The notes under the pieces are model-generated. The model saw only the letters and a program-made list of their open reading frames with translations, searched no databases and had not been told where the DNA came from. Positions 22,307 through 31,082 of a stretch of DNA of 64,000 bases are shown here, in pieces; within the stretch, counting starts at the first letter, position 1, and each line of letters starts with the position of its first letter. Origin of the DNA: Lysobacterales bacterium (GTDB taxonomy: Bacteria > Pseudomonadota > Gammaproteobacteria > Xanthomonadales > Ahniellaceae); NCBI GenBank assembly GCA_016721845.1, contig JADKHK010000013.1, positions 2,028,501 to 2,092,500 on the forward strand. Direction: 5' to 3'. The position numbers were made by a program, and so were the translations under genes.

Positions 22307-24436
22307 ATGCACCGGTTGCGACGTGGCGCACTGGTCGGCCTGCTGCTGGCGGCGTCGGGTACTGCGGCCCTGGCACGCTCGGCATCCGCCGAGCCGGCCG
22401 AGTCGATCCGCGCGCTGATCGTCGAAGCCGAAGCCGCCGGAACACGCGACCTGACTGCCGCTGCGGAGATGGCCAGGCAGGCCTACGACCGCGCCGAAGC
22501 CATCGCCGATCGTGGTCTCATGGTGTACGCCCAGTTGACCTGGGCGGACGCGCTGCTGAAGGCGCGCAAGCTCGACGAGGGCGACGCGCTGCTGAAGAGG
22601 ATCGAAGCGAGTCTCGCGCATGGCACCGACCCGGCCACCGAAGCCCGCGTGGTCGTGCTGCGCGCGCGCTGGTTGCGCGACCTGAACCGGATCGACGACG
22701 CCGAGGCGGCCTTCGAGCGCGCGACGGCATTGGCCGAACGTGCCAAGGACGAAGGGCTGGTCGCGATCGTGCTGAACAGCCACGCCGCGATGTTGTGGCG
22801 GCAAGGCCATCCCGAGCGCGCGATGCCGATGCTGGAACAGGCGCTGACGACCAACCAGCGCCTCGGTCGCGAGGGCGAAGCAGTCAAGAACCTGTCGTAC
22901 CTGTCCTTGATCGCGCGTGACCGCGGCGACTACGACCTGTCGCTGAAATTGAATCGCGACATCCTCGATATCAGCCAACGTCGCGACGATGCGCGGGGCG
23001 TGGCGGTGGCCGCGAACACGATCGGCCTGCTGCTGGTGCATCAGGATGAATTGCGCGCCTCGCTCGACTATTTCGAACGCGCGGCCGAGGCCTATCGTCG
23101 CGTCGGCGACCCCTCCGGCGAAGGCCCGGCGCTGGCCAATGTCGGCACTACCCTGGTGAAACTGGGCGATCTCGACGCCGCGCGTCCGCCGCTCGATCAG
23201 GCGCTGTCGCTGAGCCAGCACACCGACGACCCGACGGCGGAAGTGATCGCGCGCAGCGGTCTGGCAGAACTTGCGCTGCGCAAGCACGACATGGCCGAAG
23301 CCGAGGCGCAGTCGCTGGGCTCGCTGGCGGCGTCCAAGCGGCAACCTGCGGCATCGCCGAATGTCTCGGCGCTGCGCGTGCTCGCCGCGGTCCGACGTTC
23401 GCAGCAGCGCACGGAGGAATCCGTGACCCTCGGTCGCGAGGCTTTGGCATATGCACGTCGCCAAGGCCGTCTGCGTGACCTGCGCGACACCCTGCAGGAA
23501 TTGGCCGGCGACCTGTCGGCGACCGGACGCCATGCCGAGGCCTACCAGATGCAACTGGAAGCGACCGGCATCATCGGTGCGATGCGCGATGCCGAAGTGC
23601 GCCGCGAAGCCGCGCGTATCGAGAGCGAGTTCGAAGCGCATCGCCAGGAAGCCGAATTGAGCGCGCAGAAAATGCGCATCGGCGCGCTGGAACAGCAGGC
23701 TTCGCAGCAACGCTCGATTCGGCTGTTGCTCGCGGTGGCGCTGGTGAGCGTGGCCTTGCTGGTGCTTGCCTTGCTCAGCCGGATGCTGATGAAGCGTCGT
23801 GGTGAACATCTGCTGCGGGCCCAACACGCCGAGATCGAGCGGGCCAACCGCGAGCTCGCCGAAGCCGCCGACACCGACGTGCTGACGCGCGCCCGCAATC
23901 GCCGATACTTTCATCTGCAGTTGATGCCGATGCTGCTGCAGCGCGCCGCGAATGCCGAATCGTTTTCACTGATGTTGATCGATGCCGACCGTTTCAAGTC
24001 GATCAACGACAATCACGGTCACGACGTCGGTGACCAAGCACTGATCGCGATTGCGCAAGCCTGGCGCTCGGTGCTCGGCGCGACGGACACACTGGTGCGC
24101 TGGGGCGGCGAGGAATTCCTGATCGTCAGCCAGAGCGATGAGTTGGCGACGGCATCGCTGATCCAGCGCGGCCTCGCAGCGACCCGCGACACCCGAGTCG
24201 ATGCACTGCCGACCTTGCAGCTGTCGGTGTCGGTCGGCTGGGTCGCGGGGCCCTGGCGGGACGCCGAGGTCTCGACCCTGCTGCAGATCGCCGACCGCGC
24301 CATGTTGCTCGCCAAGCGCGAAGGCCGCGATCGTGCCATCGGCGTGCATCATGAATCGCCCTTGCGACTCGACAGCGGCGTCATTCCCGAAGACTTGACG
24401 ATGGTGCCGGGCGTTGTGCTGCGGCGCATGCAGTAG
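22307..24436 (+). CDS. TPR-domain membrane diguanylate cyclase (GGDEF)
   Basis: 709-aa protein beginning MHRLRRGALVGLLLAASG, a signal or anchor sequence. The ATG at 22307 has GGGAGA upstream; an ATG five codons earlier is possible. A periplasmic region of TPR-like helical repeats (about 35-420) is followed by a coiled stretch, one membrane helix (about 471-493) and a cytoplasmic GGDEF domain. The domain has DADRFKSIND at 559-568 and an intact GGEEF signature at 600-604, so c-di-GMP synthesis is likely. The product-inhibition RxxD site is degenerate (GATD at 591-594). It is divergent from preT and is transcribed with the same orientation as the next repeat-protein gene. Confidence 0.9.
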   Translation: MHRLRRGALVGLLLAASGTAALARSASAEPAESIRALIVEAEAAGTRDLTAAAEMARQAYDRAEAIADRGLMVYAQLTWADALLKARKLDEGDALLKRIEASLAHGTDPATEARVVVLRARWLRDLNRIDDAEAAFERATALAERAKDEGLVAIVLNSHAAMLWRQGHPERAMPMLEQALTTNQRLGREGEAVKNLSYLSLIARDRGDYDLSLKLNRDILDISQRRDDARGVAVAANTIGLLLVHQDELRASLDYFERAAEAYRRVGDPSGEGPALANVGTTLVKLGDLDAARPPLDQALSLSQHTDDPTAEVIARSGLAELALRKHDMAEAEAQSLGSLAASKRQPAASPNVSALRVLAAVRRSQQRTEESVTLGREALAYARRQGRLRDLRDTLQELAGDLSATGRHAEAYQMQLEATGIIGAMRDAEVRREAARIESEFEAHRQEAELSAQKMRIGALEQQASQQRSIRLLLAVALVSVALLVLALLSRMLMKRRGEHLLRAQHAEIERANRELAEAADTDVLTRARNRRYFHLQLMPMLLQRAANAESFSLMLIDADRFKSINDNHGHDVGDQALIAIAQAWRSVLGATDTLVRWGGEEFLIVSQSDELATASLIQRGLAATRDTRVDALPTLQLSVSVGWVAGPWRDAEVSTLLQIADRAMLLAKREGRDRAIGVHHESPLRLDSGVIPEDLTMVPGVVLRRMQ

Positions 24437-24536
24437 GGCGAAAGACGATCACTCAGTGACGGCCTGTCCTTCGTCGGTGGTGTCGGCGCCAGTGCCGGGC
24501 TATCGTCGCGACACTGTTCGCAACAGGAGTGCCGCG

Positions 24537-26870
24537 ATGCGCAACGAATCTTCCACCGCGTCCCTGGGCTGGCGCGTGCTGTTCGCACTGACGGCCTCGC
24601 TGGCCCTGATCCCGATGGCGTTCGGGGCGGCACCGCAAACCGTCATCAACGGCCCTCTGGGCAGTGGCAAGTTCGGTGACCGCGTGGTGATCCTGCCGAA
24701 TGGCAATCTGGTGGTCGTCGATCCAACCTGGAACACCGTCGGCGCCGTCTACTTGTTGCGCCCGGATGGCACCCAGATCAGCGTCGTCACCGGTGGTACG
24801 CCGAACGACTTTGTGGGACAGGAGGGCATCACGGTGTTGCCCAGCGGGAATTTCCTGATCAAGAGCATCAACTGGCAGAACGCCGGAGCACCGAGAGTCG
24901 GGGCAGTCACCTTTGTCGATGGCCGAAGCGGGCTCAACGGCGTCGTGTCGGCCGCCAATTCGCTCATCGGAAATGCTGCCGAGAGCCGCGTTGGCGTCGG
25001 CAACGTGATCGTGCTCGTCAACGGCAACTATGTGGTCGTCAGTCCCAACGCCGTGATCGCCGGCATCACCAATGCCGGCGCCGTGACCTGGGGCAGTGGC
25101 CAGACCGGCGTAATTGGTACCGTCTCGGCCGCCAACTCCCTGGTCGGCGGCAGCGATGGTGACTTCGTTGGCCTTGATGGCGTCACCGGATTGACGCAAG
25201 GGCACTATGTCGTTCAGTCGCCACTGTGGACGAACCCGACGACAGGCATCGATGGCGTCGGCGCAGCCACCTGGTGCAATGGCAACATCGGCTGCGTTGG
25301 CCCGGTGACGAGTGCGAATTCACTGACTGGCAGCCAAGGGGCCGACCTGGTTGGAACCGACGTGCTCGCTCTTCCGAACGGCAACTACGTCGTGGGCTCA
25401 TCGCGATGGGCGAATGGCGGCACGCTCGAAGCTGGCGCGGCCACTTGGTGCAATGGTGCCAGCGGCCGTACCGGGGTGGTCAGCGTCAGCAACTCGCTGG
25501 TCGGCAGCAACCAGTCGGATGCAGTCGGCGCATCGCTTCGCACCCTGGCCAACGGCCACTACGCCGTCTTGAGCGCAGGTTGGAGTAATGGCGCAGCGGG
25601 CGGCGCCGGGGCCGTCACCTGGGGCAACGGCAGTACGGGGACCAACGGTGTCGTCAGCACCGCCAATTCAATCGTCGGCACTTCGCCGGGCGACCACGTC
25701 GGCTTCAAGTTTCTGGCGCTGAGCAATGGCCACTATCTGGTCGGTTCGGACGATTGGGACAACGGCGCAGAATTCAATGCGGGCGCTCTGCGTTGGGCCA
25801 ATGCTGACGGGAGCAGTGTCGGGGCGCTGACGGCAGCCAATGCATTGGTCGGTACTCGAGCCGGCGACTTCTCTCAGAGTTCCGTGATCGAAGTAGGTGT
25901 CGGCAATTATCTGATTCTCGCGCCGAGTTGGGACAACGGCCCGGCCGCGACCAACGCCGGCGCGGCAGTTTGGGGCGACGGAACATTCGGAGCCATTGGT
26001 GCGATCTCGGCAGCGAATGCGCTCGTCGGCGTACGCAGCAACGACGTCGTCGGCACCGGCGCGGTTCGTCTCGCCACCGGCCATTACGTCGTGCGATCGC
26101 CCGGACTCAGCACGGCCACGACCAGCGCGATCGGCGCCGCAACCTGGGGCAACGGCAGTAGTGGAACGACCGGCATCGTCTCGTCGGCGAACTCGCTGGT
26201 GGGGGTGCGCAGCAATGATCGAGTGGGGTCCGGCGCAGCCGTATCCCTGGCCAATGGCCACTACATGATTGGCTCAGAAAACTGGAACAGCGCTACCAAC
26301 ACGGGGGTGGGTGCGGTCACCTGGGGCGACGGCGTCACCGGGACGATCGGCGAAGTCGCTGCCACGAACTCCCTGACCGGCAGCAAGATCAGCGACGCCG
26401 TCGGCAGCCTGCTGACGCCGCTGCCGAACAGCCGCGTCCTGGTCGGCAGCGGCTTGTGGGACAACGCATCGCAGATCAACACTGGCGCGTTCACGTTGCT
26501 CGATGGCAATACGCCAATTTCCGGATTCAGCGTCGGTGTTGGAAACTCGTTCATCGGCACGGCGGCAGAGAACAGGGTCGGAAACGTTGGCCAGATCGTT
26601 GAGGGCGACAACCGCATCCCCGCCCGTGTTCCACTATGGGATACCGGGGTCGTACCAGTGAATACCGGAGCCGTCTGCCTGCTCGACGGCAACGCGCCGC
26701 TGATCGGCGCGGTCAACGCATCCGACTGCGTGCTCGGTACGGTGGCGGGCGGCGGCGCGTCAATGAATACTGCCTACGAACTGACACAGCAGATGCTCGT
26801 CGTTGGCATACCGGCCGAGAACAAGATCGTGATCTTCGGCAATCGTCTGCTCAGCGACAGTTTCGAGTAA
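24537..26870 (+). CDS. Large exported protein of about eleven ~60-residue tandem repeats
   Basis: 777 aa with a signal peptide (cleavage near PMAFGA) and an AGGAG ribosome site. The rest is a tandem array of units of roughly 55-65 residues. A unit reads approximately: SLVG.....D.VG....LPNGNYVV.S..W.N......GAVTWGNG..G..G.VSAAN. The repeat most resembles repeats of unknown function found in large secreted proteins (possibly DUF5650); I am not certain of the family. The pattern of short beta-strands with a fixed GAVTW turn suggests a beta-propeller or beta-solenoid. It ends with IFGNRLLSDSFE. Role unknown; a cell-surface or adhesin-like function is only a guess. Confidence 0.8.
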   Translation: MRNESSTASLGWRVLFALTASLALIPMAFGAAPQTVINGPLGSGKFGDRVVILPNGNLVVVDPTWNTVGAVYLLRPDGTQISVVTGGTPNDFVGQEGITVLPSGNFLIKSINWQNAGAPRVGAVTFVDGRSGLNGVVSAANSLIGNAAESRVGVGNVIVLVNGNYVVVSPNAVIAGITNAGAVTWGSGQTGVIGTVSAANSLVGGSDGDFVGLDGVTGLTQGHYVVQSPLWTNPTTGIDGVGAATWCNGNIGCVGPVTSANSLTGSQGADLVGTDVLALPNGNYVVGSSRWANGGTLEAGAATWCNGASGRTGVVSVSNSLVGSNQSDAVGASLRTLANGHYAVLSAGWSNGAAGGAGAVTWGNGSTGTNGVVSTANSIVGTSPGDHVGFKFLALSNGHYLVGSDDWDNGAEFNAGALRWANADGSSVGALTAANALVGTRAGDFSQSSVIEVGVGNYLILAPSWDNGPAATNAGAAVWGDGTFGAIGAISAANALVGVRSNDVVGTGAVRLATGHYVVRSPGLSTATTSAIGAATWGNGSSGTTGIVSSANSLVGVRSNDRVGSGAAVSLANGHYMIGSENWNSATNTGVGAVTWGDGVTGTIGEVAATNSLTGSKISDAVGSLLTPLPNSRVLVGSGLWDNASQINTGAFTLLDGNTPISGFSVGVGNSFIGTAAENRVGNVGQIVEGDNRIPARVPLWDTGVVPVNTGAVCLLDGNAPLIGAVNASDCVLGTVAGGGASMNTAYELTQQMLVVGIPAENKIVIFGNRLLSDSFE

Positions 26871-26876
26871 GCCGTC

Positions 26877-28136
26877 TCAGCGCGCCGCACGCCCGAGCAT
26901 GGCATGCAGCAAAATGTTGCCGCCGGCTTCGATCCATTCCGGCGTGGCGTCCTCGACTTCGTTGTGGCTGATGCCGTCCACGCACGGCACGAAGATCATC
27001 GAGGTCGGCGCCACCTGCGCGAGATAACACGCATCGTGGCCCGCGCCCGAGACCATGTCGCGGTGCGAGTAGCCGAAGCGCACCGCACCGGCGCGCACCG
27101 ACGCCACGCAATCGGCATCGAAGGTCACCGGCTTGTAGTAGAAAATCTGTTCGAAGCGCGAGACCTCGACCTTCGTTTCGGCGGCGATACGCGCCACGCC
27201 TTCTCGGACCTTGCGGTCCATCTCGGCGAGCACGGCGTCCTCGGGATGGCGGATGTCGATGGTGTGGAACACGCGCCCTGGAATCACGTTCCGCGAGTTC
27301 GGATAGTTCTGGATCATGCCGACGGTTGCGCACGCGAACGGTGCGTGCTCGTGACCGATGCGGTTGACCAGGTCGATGACGCGCGCGGCGGCGAGCAGCG
27401 CGTCCTTGCGGCGCGGCATCGGCGTCGGCCCGGCATGCGATTCCTGACCGATGTATTCGACCTCGTACCAGCGCTGCCCTTGCGCATGCGTGACCACGCC
27501 GATGGTCTTGCCCTCGGCTTCGAGGATCGGCCCCTGCTCGATGTGCAGTTCGAACGCGGCATGGATCGGCTTGCCCATCGGCTGGTCGCCGGCGTAGCCG
27601 ATGCGTTCGAGTTCCTGGCCCATGGTCACGCCGTTCATGTCGGCGCGCGACAAGCCGTAATCGAGCGTGAACACGCCGGCGAACACGCCGGACGCGACCA
27701 TCGCCGGCGCGAAGCGCGAGCCTTCCTCGTTGGTCCAGATCACGACTTCGATCGGGCGGTCGGTTTCGATGCCATGGTCGTTGAGCGACCGGATCACTTC
27801 CAGCCCGCCGAGCACGCCGTAGATACCGTCGAACTTGCCGCCGGTGGGCTGCGAGTCGGCATGCGACCCGGTGACGACGGGCGTCAGTGTGTTGTCCTTG
27901 CCGGGGCGGCGCGCGAACACATTGCCCATGCGGTCGATGCTGATCGTGCAACCCGCTTCCTTCGCCCAACGCACGAACAGGTCACGGCCCTGCTGGTCGA
28001 GATCGGTCAAGGCCAGACGACAGACGCCGCCCTTCGGCGTCGCGCCGATCTTCGCCATCTCCATCAGCGAATCCCACAGGCGCTGGCCATTGATGCGCAG
28101 ATCGGTGGACAGGACGGGCTTGAGCTGGGCGTTCAT
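26877..28136 (-). CDS. M20-family carbamoyl-amidohydrolase (beta-ureidopropionase type)
   Basis: 419-aa zinc amidohydrolase of the allantoate/N-carbamoyl-amino-acid hydrolase group. Metal-site motifs are GSHADSQPTGGKFDG (His92, Asp103), WTNEEGSRF (Glu137/138), ELHIEQGPILE, and the C-terminal GAGHDA and GISHNE. The dimerisation-domain motif ESHAGPTPM is also present. The ATG at 28136 is preceded by GGAGGCC. Being 33 bases downstream of mmsA and near preTA-hydA, the best-fitting job is hydrolysis of N-carbamoyl-beta-alanine to beta-alanine, CO2 and ammonia. Allantoate or other carbamoyl substrates cannot be excluded from sequence. Confidence 0.88.
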   Translation of the reverse strand: MNAQLKPVLSTDLRINGQRLWDSLMEMAKIGATPKGGVCRLALTDLDQQGRDLFVRWAKEAGCTISIDRMGNVFARRPGKDNTLTPVVTGSHADSQPTGGKFDGIYGVLGGLEVIRSLNDHGIETDRPIEVVIWTNEEGSRFAPAMVASGVFAGVFTLDYGLSRADMNGVTMGQELERIGYAGDQPMGKPIHAAFELHIEQGPILEAEGKTIGVVTHAQGQRWYEVEYIGQESHAGPTPMPRRKDALLAAARVIDLVNRIGHEHAPFACATVGMIQNYPNSRNVIPGRVFHTIDIRHPEDAVLAEMDRKVREGVARIAAETKVEVSRFEQIFYYKPVTFDADCVASVRAGAVRFGYSHRDMVSGAGHDACYLAQVAPTSMIFVPCVDGISHNEVEDATPEWIEAGGNILLHAMLGRAAR

Positions 28137-28169
28137 GGCAGGCCTCCGCAGTGAGGGTCGGTGGATCGC

Positions 28170-29675
28170 TTACGAATTGGTCGGCATCACGAACTGCGCA
28201 CCACCGCGGATGCGGGTGGGCCAGCGCGTCGCGACGGCCTTGAGCTTGGTGTAGAAGCGCACGCCTTCGGGGCCATAGACATGCTGGTCGCCGAACAGCG
28301 AGGCCTTCCAGCCACCGAAGGAATGGAAGGCGGCCGGGACCGGAATCGGCACGTTCACGCCGACCATGCCGACCTGGACGCGCGCGACGAAGTCGTGTGC
28401 GGCGTCGCCATCGCGGGTGAAGATCGCGGTGCCATTGCCGAACTCGTGCGCATTGACGAGTTGCAGGGCCTGTTCGTAGTCGGCGACGCGCACGACGCAG
28501 AGCACCGGCCCGAAGATTTCTTCCTGGTAGATGCGCATCGATGCCGTCACGCGATCGAACAGGCAACCGCCAAGGAAATAGCCGCTCTCGGCACCGACGA
28601 CCACATGGTCGCGACCATCGACGACCAGCGCCGCGCCTTCCTGCACGCCGAGGTCGACATAGCCCTTCACGCGGGCCCGATGTTCCTTCGTCACCAGCGG
28701 CCCCATGTCCATGCCCGGCGTCATGCCGTCGCCGATCTTCAGCGCGCGCACGCGCGGCGCCAGCTTCGCGACCAGTGCATCCGCGGTGTCGTCGCCGACC
28801 GCGACCGCGACCGAAATCGCCATGCAGCGTTCGCCGGCCGAACCGTACCCGGCGCCCATCAATGCATCGGCGACCTGTTCCATGTCGGCATCCGGCATCA
28901 CCAGCATGTGGTTCTTGGCACCACCCAGCGCCTGCACACGCTTGCCGTGGTGCGCGCCGGTCTCGTAGATGTATTTCGCGATCGGCGTCGAACCGACGAA
29001 GCTGACCGCCTTGATGTCGGGATGCGCGAGGATCGCGTCGACCGCGACCTTGTCGCCATGCACGACGTTGAATACCCCGTCGGGCAATCCGGCCTGCTTG
29101 AGCCAGTCGGCCAGCAGCAACGACGCCGACGGATCACGTTCGGACGGCTTCAGGATGAAGCAGTTGCCGCAGGCGATCGCGACCGGCGCCATCCACAACG
29201 GCACCATCGCCGGGAAGTTGAACGGCGTAACGCCGGCCACGACGCCGAGCGGCTGGCGGAATGAATGCGCATCGATGCCGCCACCGACGTTCTCGGTGAA
29301 CTCGCCTTTCAGCAACTGCGGAATGCCGCTCGCGAATTCGACCACTTCCAGTCCGCGCGCCACTTCGCCAAGCGCGTCGGAATGGGTCTTGCCGTGTTCG
29401 GCGGTGATCTGCGCCGCGAGCTGACTGGCATTGGCCTCGATCAGCTCGCGCAGCTTGAACATCACCCGCGCCCGCCGCGATGGCGAGGTGGCCGCCCAGG
29501 CCGGAAACGCCGCCTTCGCCGAAGCGACCGCCGCATCGACATCGGCCTGCGCCGCAAGACCGAGCACGCCGGTCTGTCCGCCCGTCGCCGGATTGAACAC
29601 GGGCGACGTGTGTTCGCCGACGCCGTTCGTGCGTTGGCCCTGGATGAAATGCGGAATGCGGACGGGTTCGGACAT
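28170..29675 (-). CDS. mmsA: CoA-acylating methylmalonate-semialdehyde dehydrogenase
   Basis: 501-aa aldehyde dehydrogenase that converts malonate or methylmalonate semialdehyde plus CoA and NAD+ to acetyl- or propionyl-CoA and CO2. MmsA-type features are the N-terminal FNPATGGQTG, the NAD-binding GVTPFNFPAMVPLWM and FVGSTPIAKYIYE, and the catalytic cysteine in GSAGERCMAIS. The C-terminal block is SFGGWKASLFGDQHVYG. In this setting it completes beta-alanine breakdown after transamination. It is transcribed with the carbamoyl-amidohydrolase and divergently from the deaminase gene. Confidence 0.94.
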   Translation of the reverse strand: MSEPVRIPHFIQGQRTNGVGEHTSPVFNPATGGQTGVLGLAAQADVDAAVASAKAAFPAWAATSPSRRARVMFKLRELIEANASQLAAQITAEHGKTHSDALGEVARGLEVVEFASGIPQLLKGEFTENVGGGIDAHSFRQPLGVVAGVTPFNFPAMVPLWMAPVAIACGNCFILKPSERDPSASLLLADWLKQAGLPDGVFNVVHGDKVAVDAILAHPDIKAVSFVGSTPIAKYIYETGAHHGKRVQALGGAKNHMLVMPDADMEQVADALMGAGYGSAGERCMAISVAVAVGDDTADALVAKLAPRVRALKIGDGMTPGMDMGPLVTKEHRARVKGYVDLGVQEGAALVVDGRDHVVVGAESGYFLGGCLFDRVTASMRIYQEEIFGPVLCVVRVADYEQALQLVNAHEFGNGTAIFTRDGDAAHDFVARVQVGMVGVNVPIPVPAAFHSFGGWKASLFGDQHVYGPEGVRFYTKLKAVATRWPTRIRGGAQFVMPTNS

Positions 29676-29767
29676 GATCGATCTTCGCGGTTCGGGGCTG
29701 TCGTTTTACCACCATCGCGGCGCACGCGGCGCGCCTACAATGTCACGCACCACCCGATGGAGCACCC

Positions 29768-31024
29768 ATGGACCTGATCCTGCGCAACGCGAACATGCCC
29801 GACGGGCGGACCGGCATCGACATCGGCTTGCGCGCGGGCCGCATCGCCGCGGTGCAGCCGAAGCTGCAGGCGACCGCGCGCGAGGAAATCGATGCCGGCG
29901 GACAACTGGTCACGCCGCCCTTCGTCGATGCGCATTTCCATCTCGACTCGGCCCTGAGTTACGGCCTGCCGCGCGTCAACCAGAGCGGCACCTTGCTGGA
30001 AGGCATCGCGTTGTGGGGCGAGTTGAAGCCGCTGCTGACCCTGGACGCGATCGTCGAACGCGCGCTGCGCTATTGCGATCTCGCGGTCAGCCAGGGCCTG
30101 CTCGCGATCCGCTCGCATGTCGATGTCTGCGACGACCGTCTGCTCGCGGTCGAAGCGTTGTTGCAGGTGAAACGGCAGGTCGCGCCGTATCTGGATCTGC
30201 AATTGGTCGCTTTCCCGCAGGATGGGCTGTACCGCTCGGCCACGGCCGAGAAGAACCTGTTGCGAGCACTCGACCTCGGCGTCGACGTCGTCGGTGGCAT
30301 CCCGCATTTCGAGCGCACGATGGCCGACGGTGCGCGCTCGGTCACGCGCCTGTGCGAAATCGCCGCCGAACGCGGATTGCGCGTGGACATGCACTGCGAC
30401 GAGTCCGACGACCCGATGTCGCGCCACATCGAGACACTGGCCTCGGAAACGCATCGGCTCGGTCTGCACGGACGCGTCGCCGGCTCGCATCTCACCTCGA
30501 TGCATTCGATGGACAACTACTACGTGTCCAAGCTGCTGCCGCTGATGGCCGAATCAGGTGTCGCGGCGATCGCGAACCCGTTGATCAACATTACCCTGCA
30601 GGGCCGGCACGACAGCTATCCGAAACGCCGCGGCATGACCCGCGTGCCGGAACTGCTGGCCGCCGGGGTGAATGTCGGTTTCGGCCACGACTGCGTGATG
30701 GACCCCTGGTACGCCTTCGGTTCCGGCGACATGCTCGAAGTCGCCCACATGGGCGTGCATGTCGCGCAGATGACCTCGCAGGCCGCGATCCGTCAGTGCT
30801 TCGACGCCGTGACGACGAACTCGGCGCGGATTCTCGGACTCGACGGCTACGGCCTCGAGCCCGGCTGCCACGCCGACTTGGTGGTGCTGCAGGCGGAAGA
30901 TCCGTTCCACGCGATCCGGCTGCGCGCCAACCGCTTGTTCGTGATCCGTCGCGGCAAGGTCATCGCGCGCAATGCGCCGCGCGAGACGTGGCTGAATTTG
31001 TCGGGACGTTCGTCGAGTCAGTAG
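29768..31024 (+). CDS. codA: Cytosine deaminase (CodA-type amidohydrolase)
   Basis: 418-aa amidohydrolase close to E. coli CodA across its length. Shared blocks include the metal-binding HFHLD (His56, His58), WNQSGTLLEG-like VNQSGTLLEGI, QLVAFPQDG, HCDESDD (His209), SHLTSMHS (His241), NPLINITLQGR and GHDCVMDPW (Asp308). In E. coli CodA the last motif reads GHDDV. The second Asp, which contacts the substrate amino group, is Cys309 here. The enzyme would turn cytosine into uracil for PreTA, but the Cys could shift substrate choice. The stop codon lies inside a 28-bp palindrome. Confidence 0.87.
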   Translation: MDLILRNANMPDGRTGIDIGLRAGRIAAVQPKLQATAREEIDAGGQLVTPPFVDAHFHLDSALSYGLPRVNQSGTLLEGIALWGELKPLLTLDAIVERALRYCDLAVSQGLLAIRSHVDVCDDRLLAVEALLQVKRQVAPYLDLQLVAFPQDGLYRSATAEKNLLRALDLGVDVVGGIPHFERTMADGARSVTRLCEIAAERGLRVDMHCDESDDPMSRHIETLASETHRLGLHGRVAGSHLTSMHSMDNYYVSKLLPLMAESGVAAIANPLINITLQGRHDSYPKRRGMTRVPELLAAGVNVGFGHDCVMDPWYAFGSGDMLEVAHMGVHVAQMTSQAAIRQCFDAVTTNSARILGLDGYGLEPGCHADLVVLQAEDPFHAIRLRANRLFVIRRGKVIARNAPRETWLNLSGRSSSQ

Positions 31025-31048
31025 GGGCGTAGCGCGCTACGCCCCTAC
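31021..31048. repeat. Perfect 28-bp palindrome of GTAG REP type
   Basis: The arm GTAGGGGCGTAGCG is followed directly by its exact reverse complement. It begins with GTAG and ends with CTAC, the hallmark of REP/SMAG-type palindromes described in Stenotrophomonas and relatives. It contains the codA stop codon (TAG at 31022-31024) and lies between convergent genes, so it can also act as a bidirectional transcript-end hairpin. No RAYT transposase gene is in the window. Confidence 0.8.
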
Positions 31049-31082
31049 GCCGCTACGCACGACGGAGACGACAACCTGCCCC

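Noticed and set aside
22127..23914. 595-aa minus-strand open frame
   Set aside because: Antisense to the TPR-GGDEF gene; low-complexity Arg/Gln/His-rich sequence without recognisable features.
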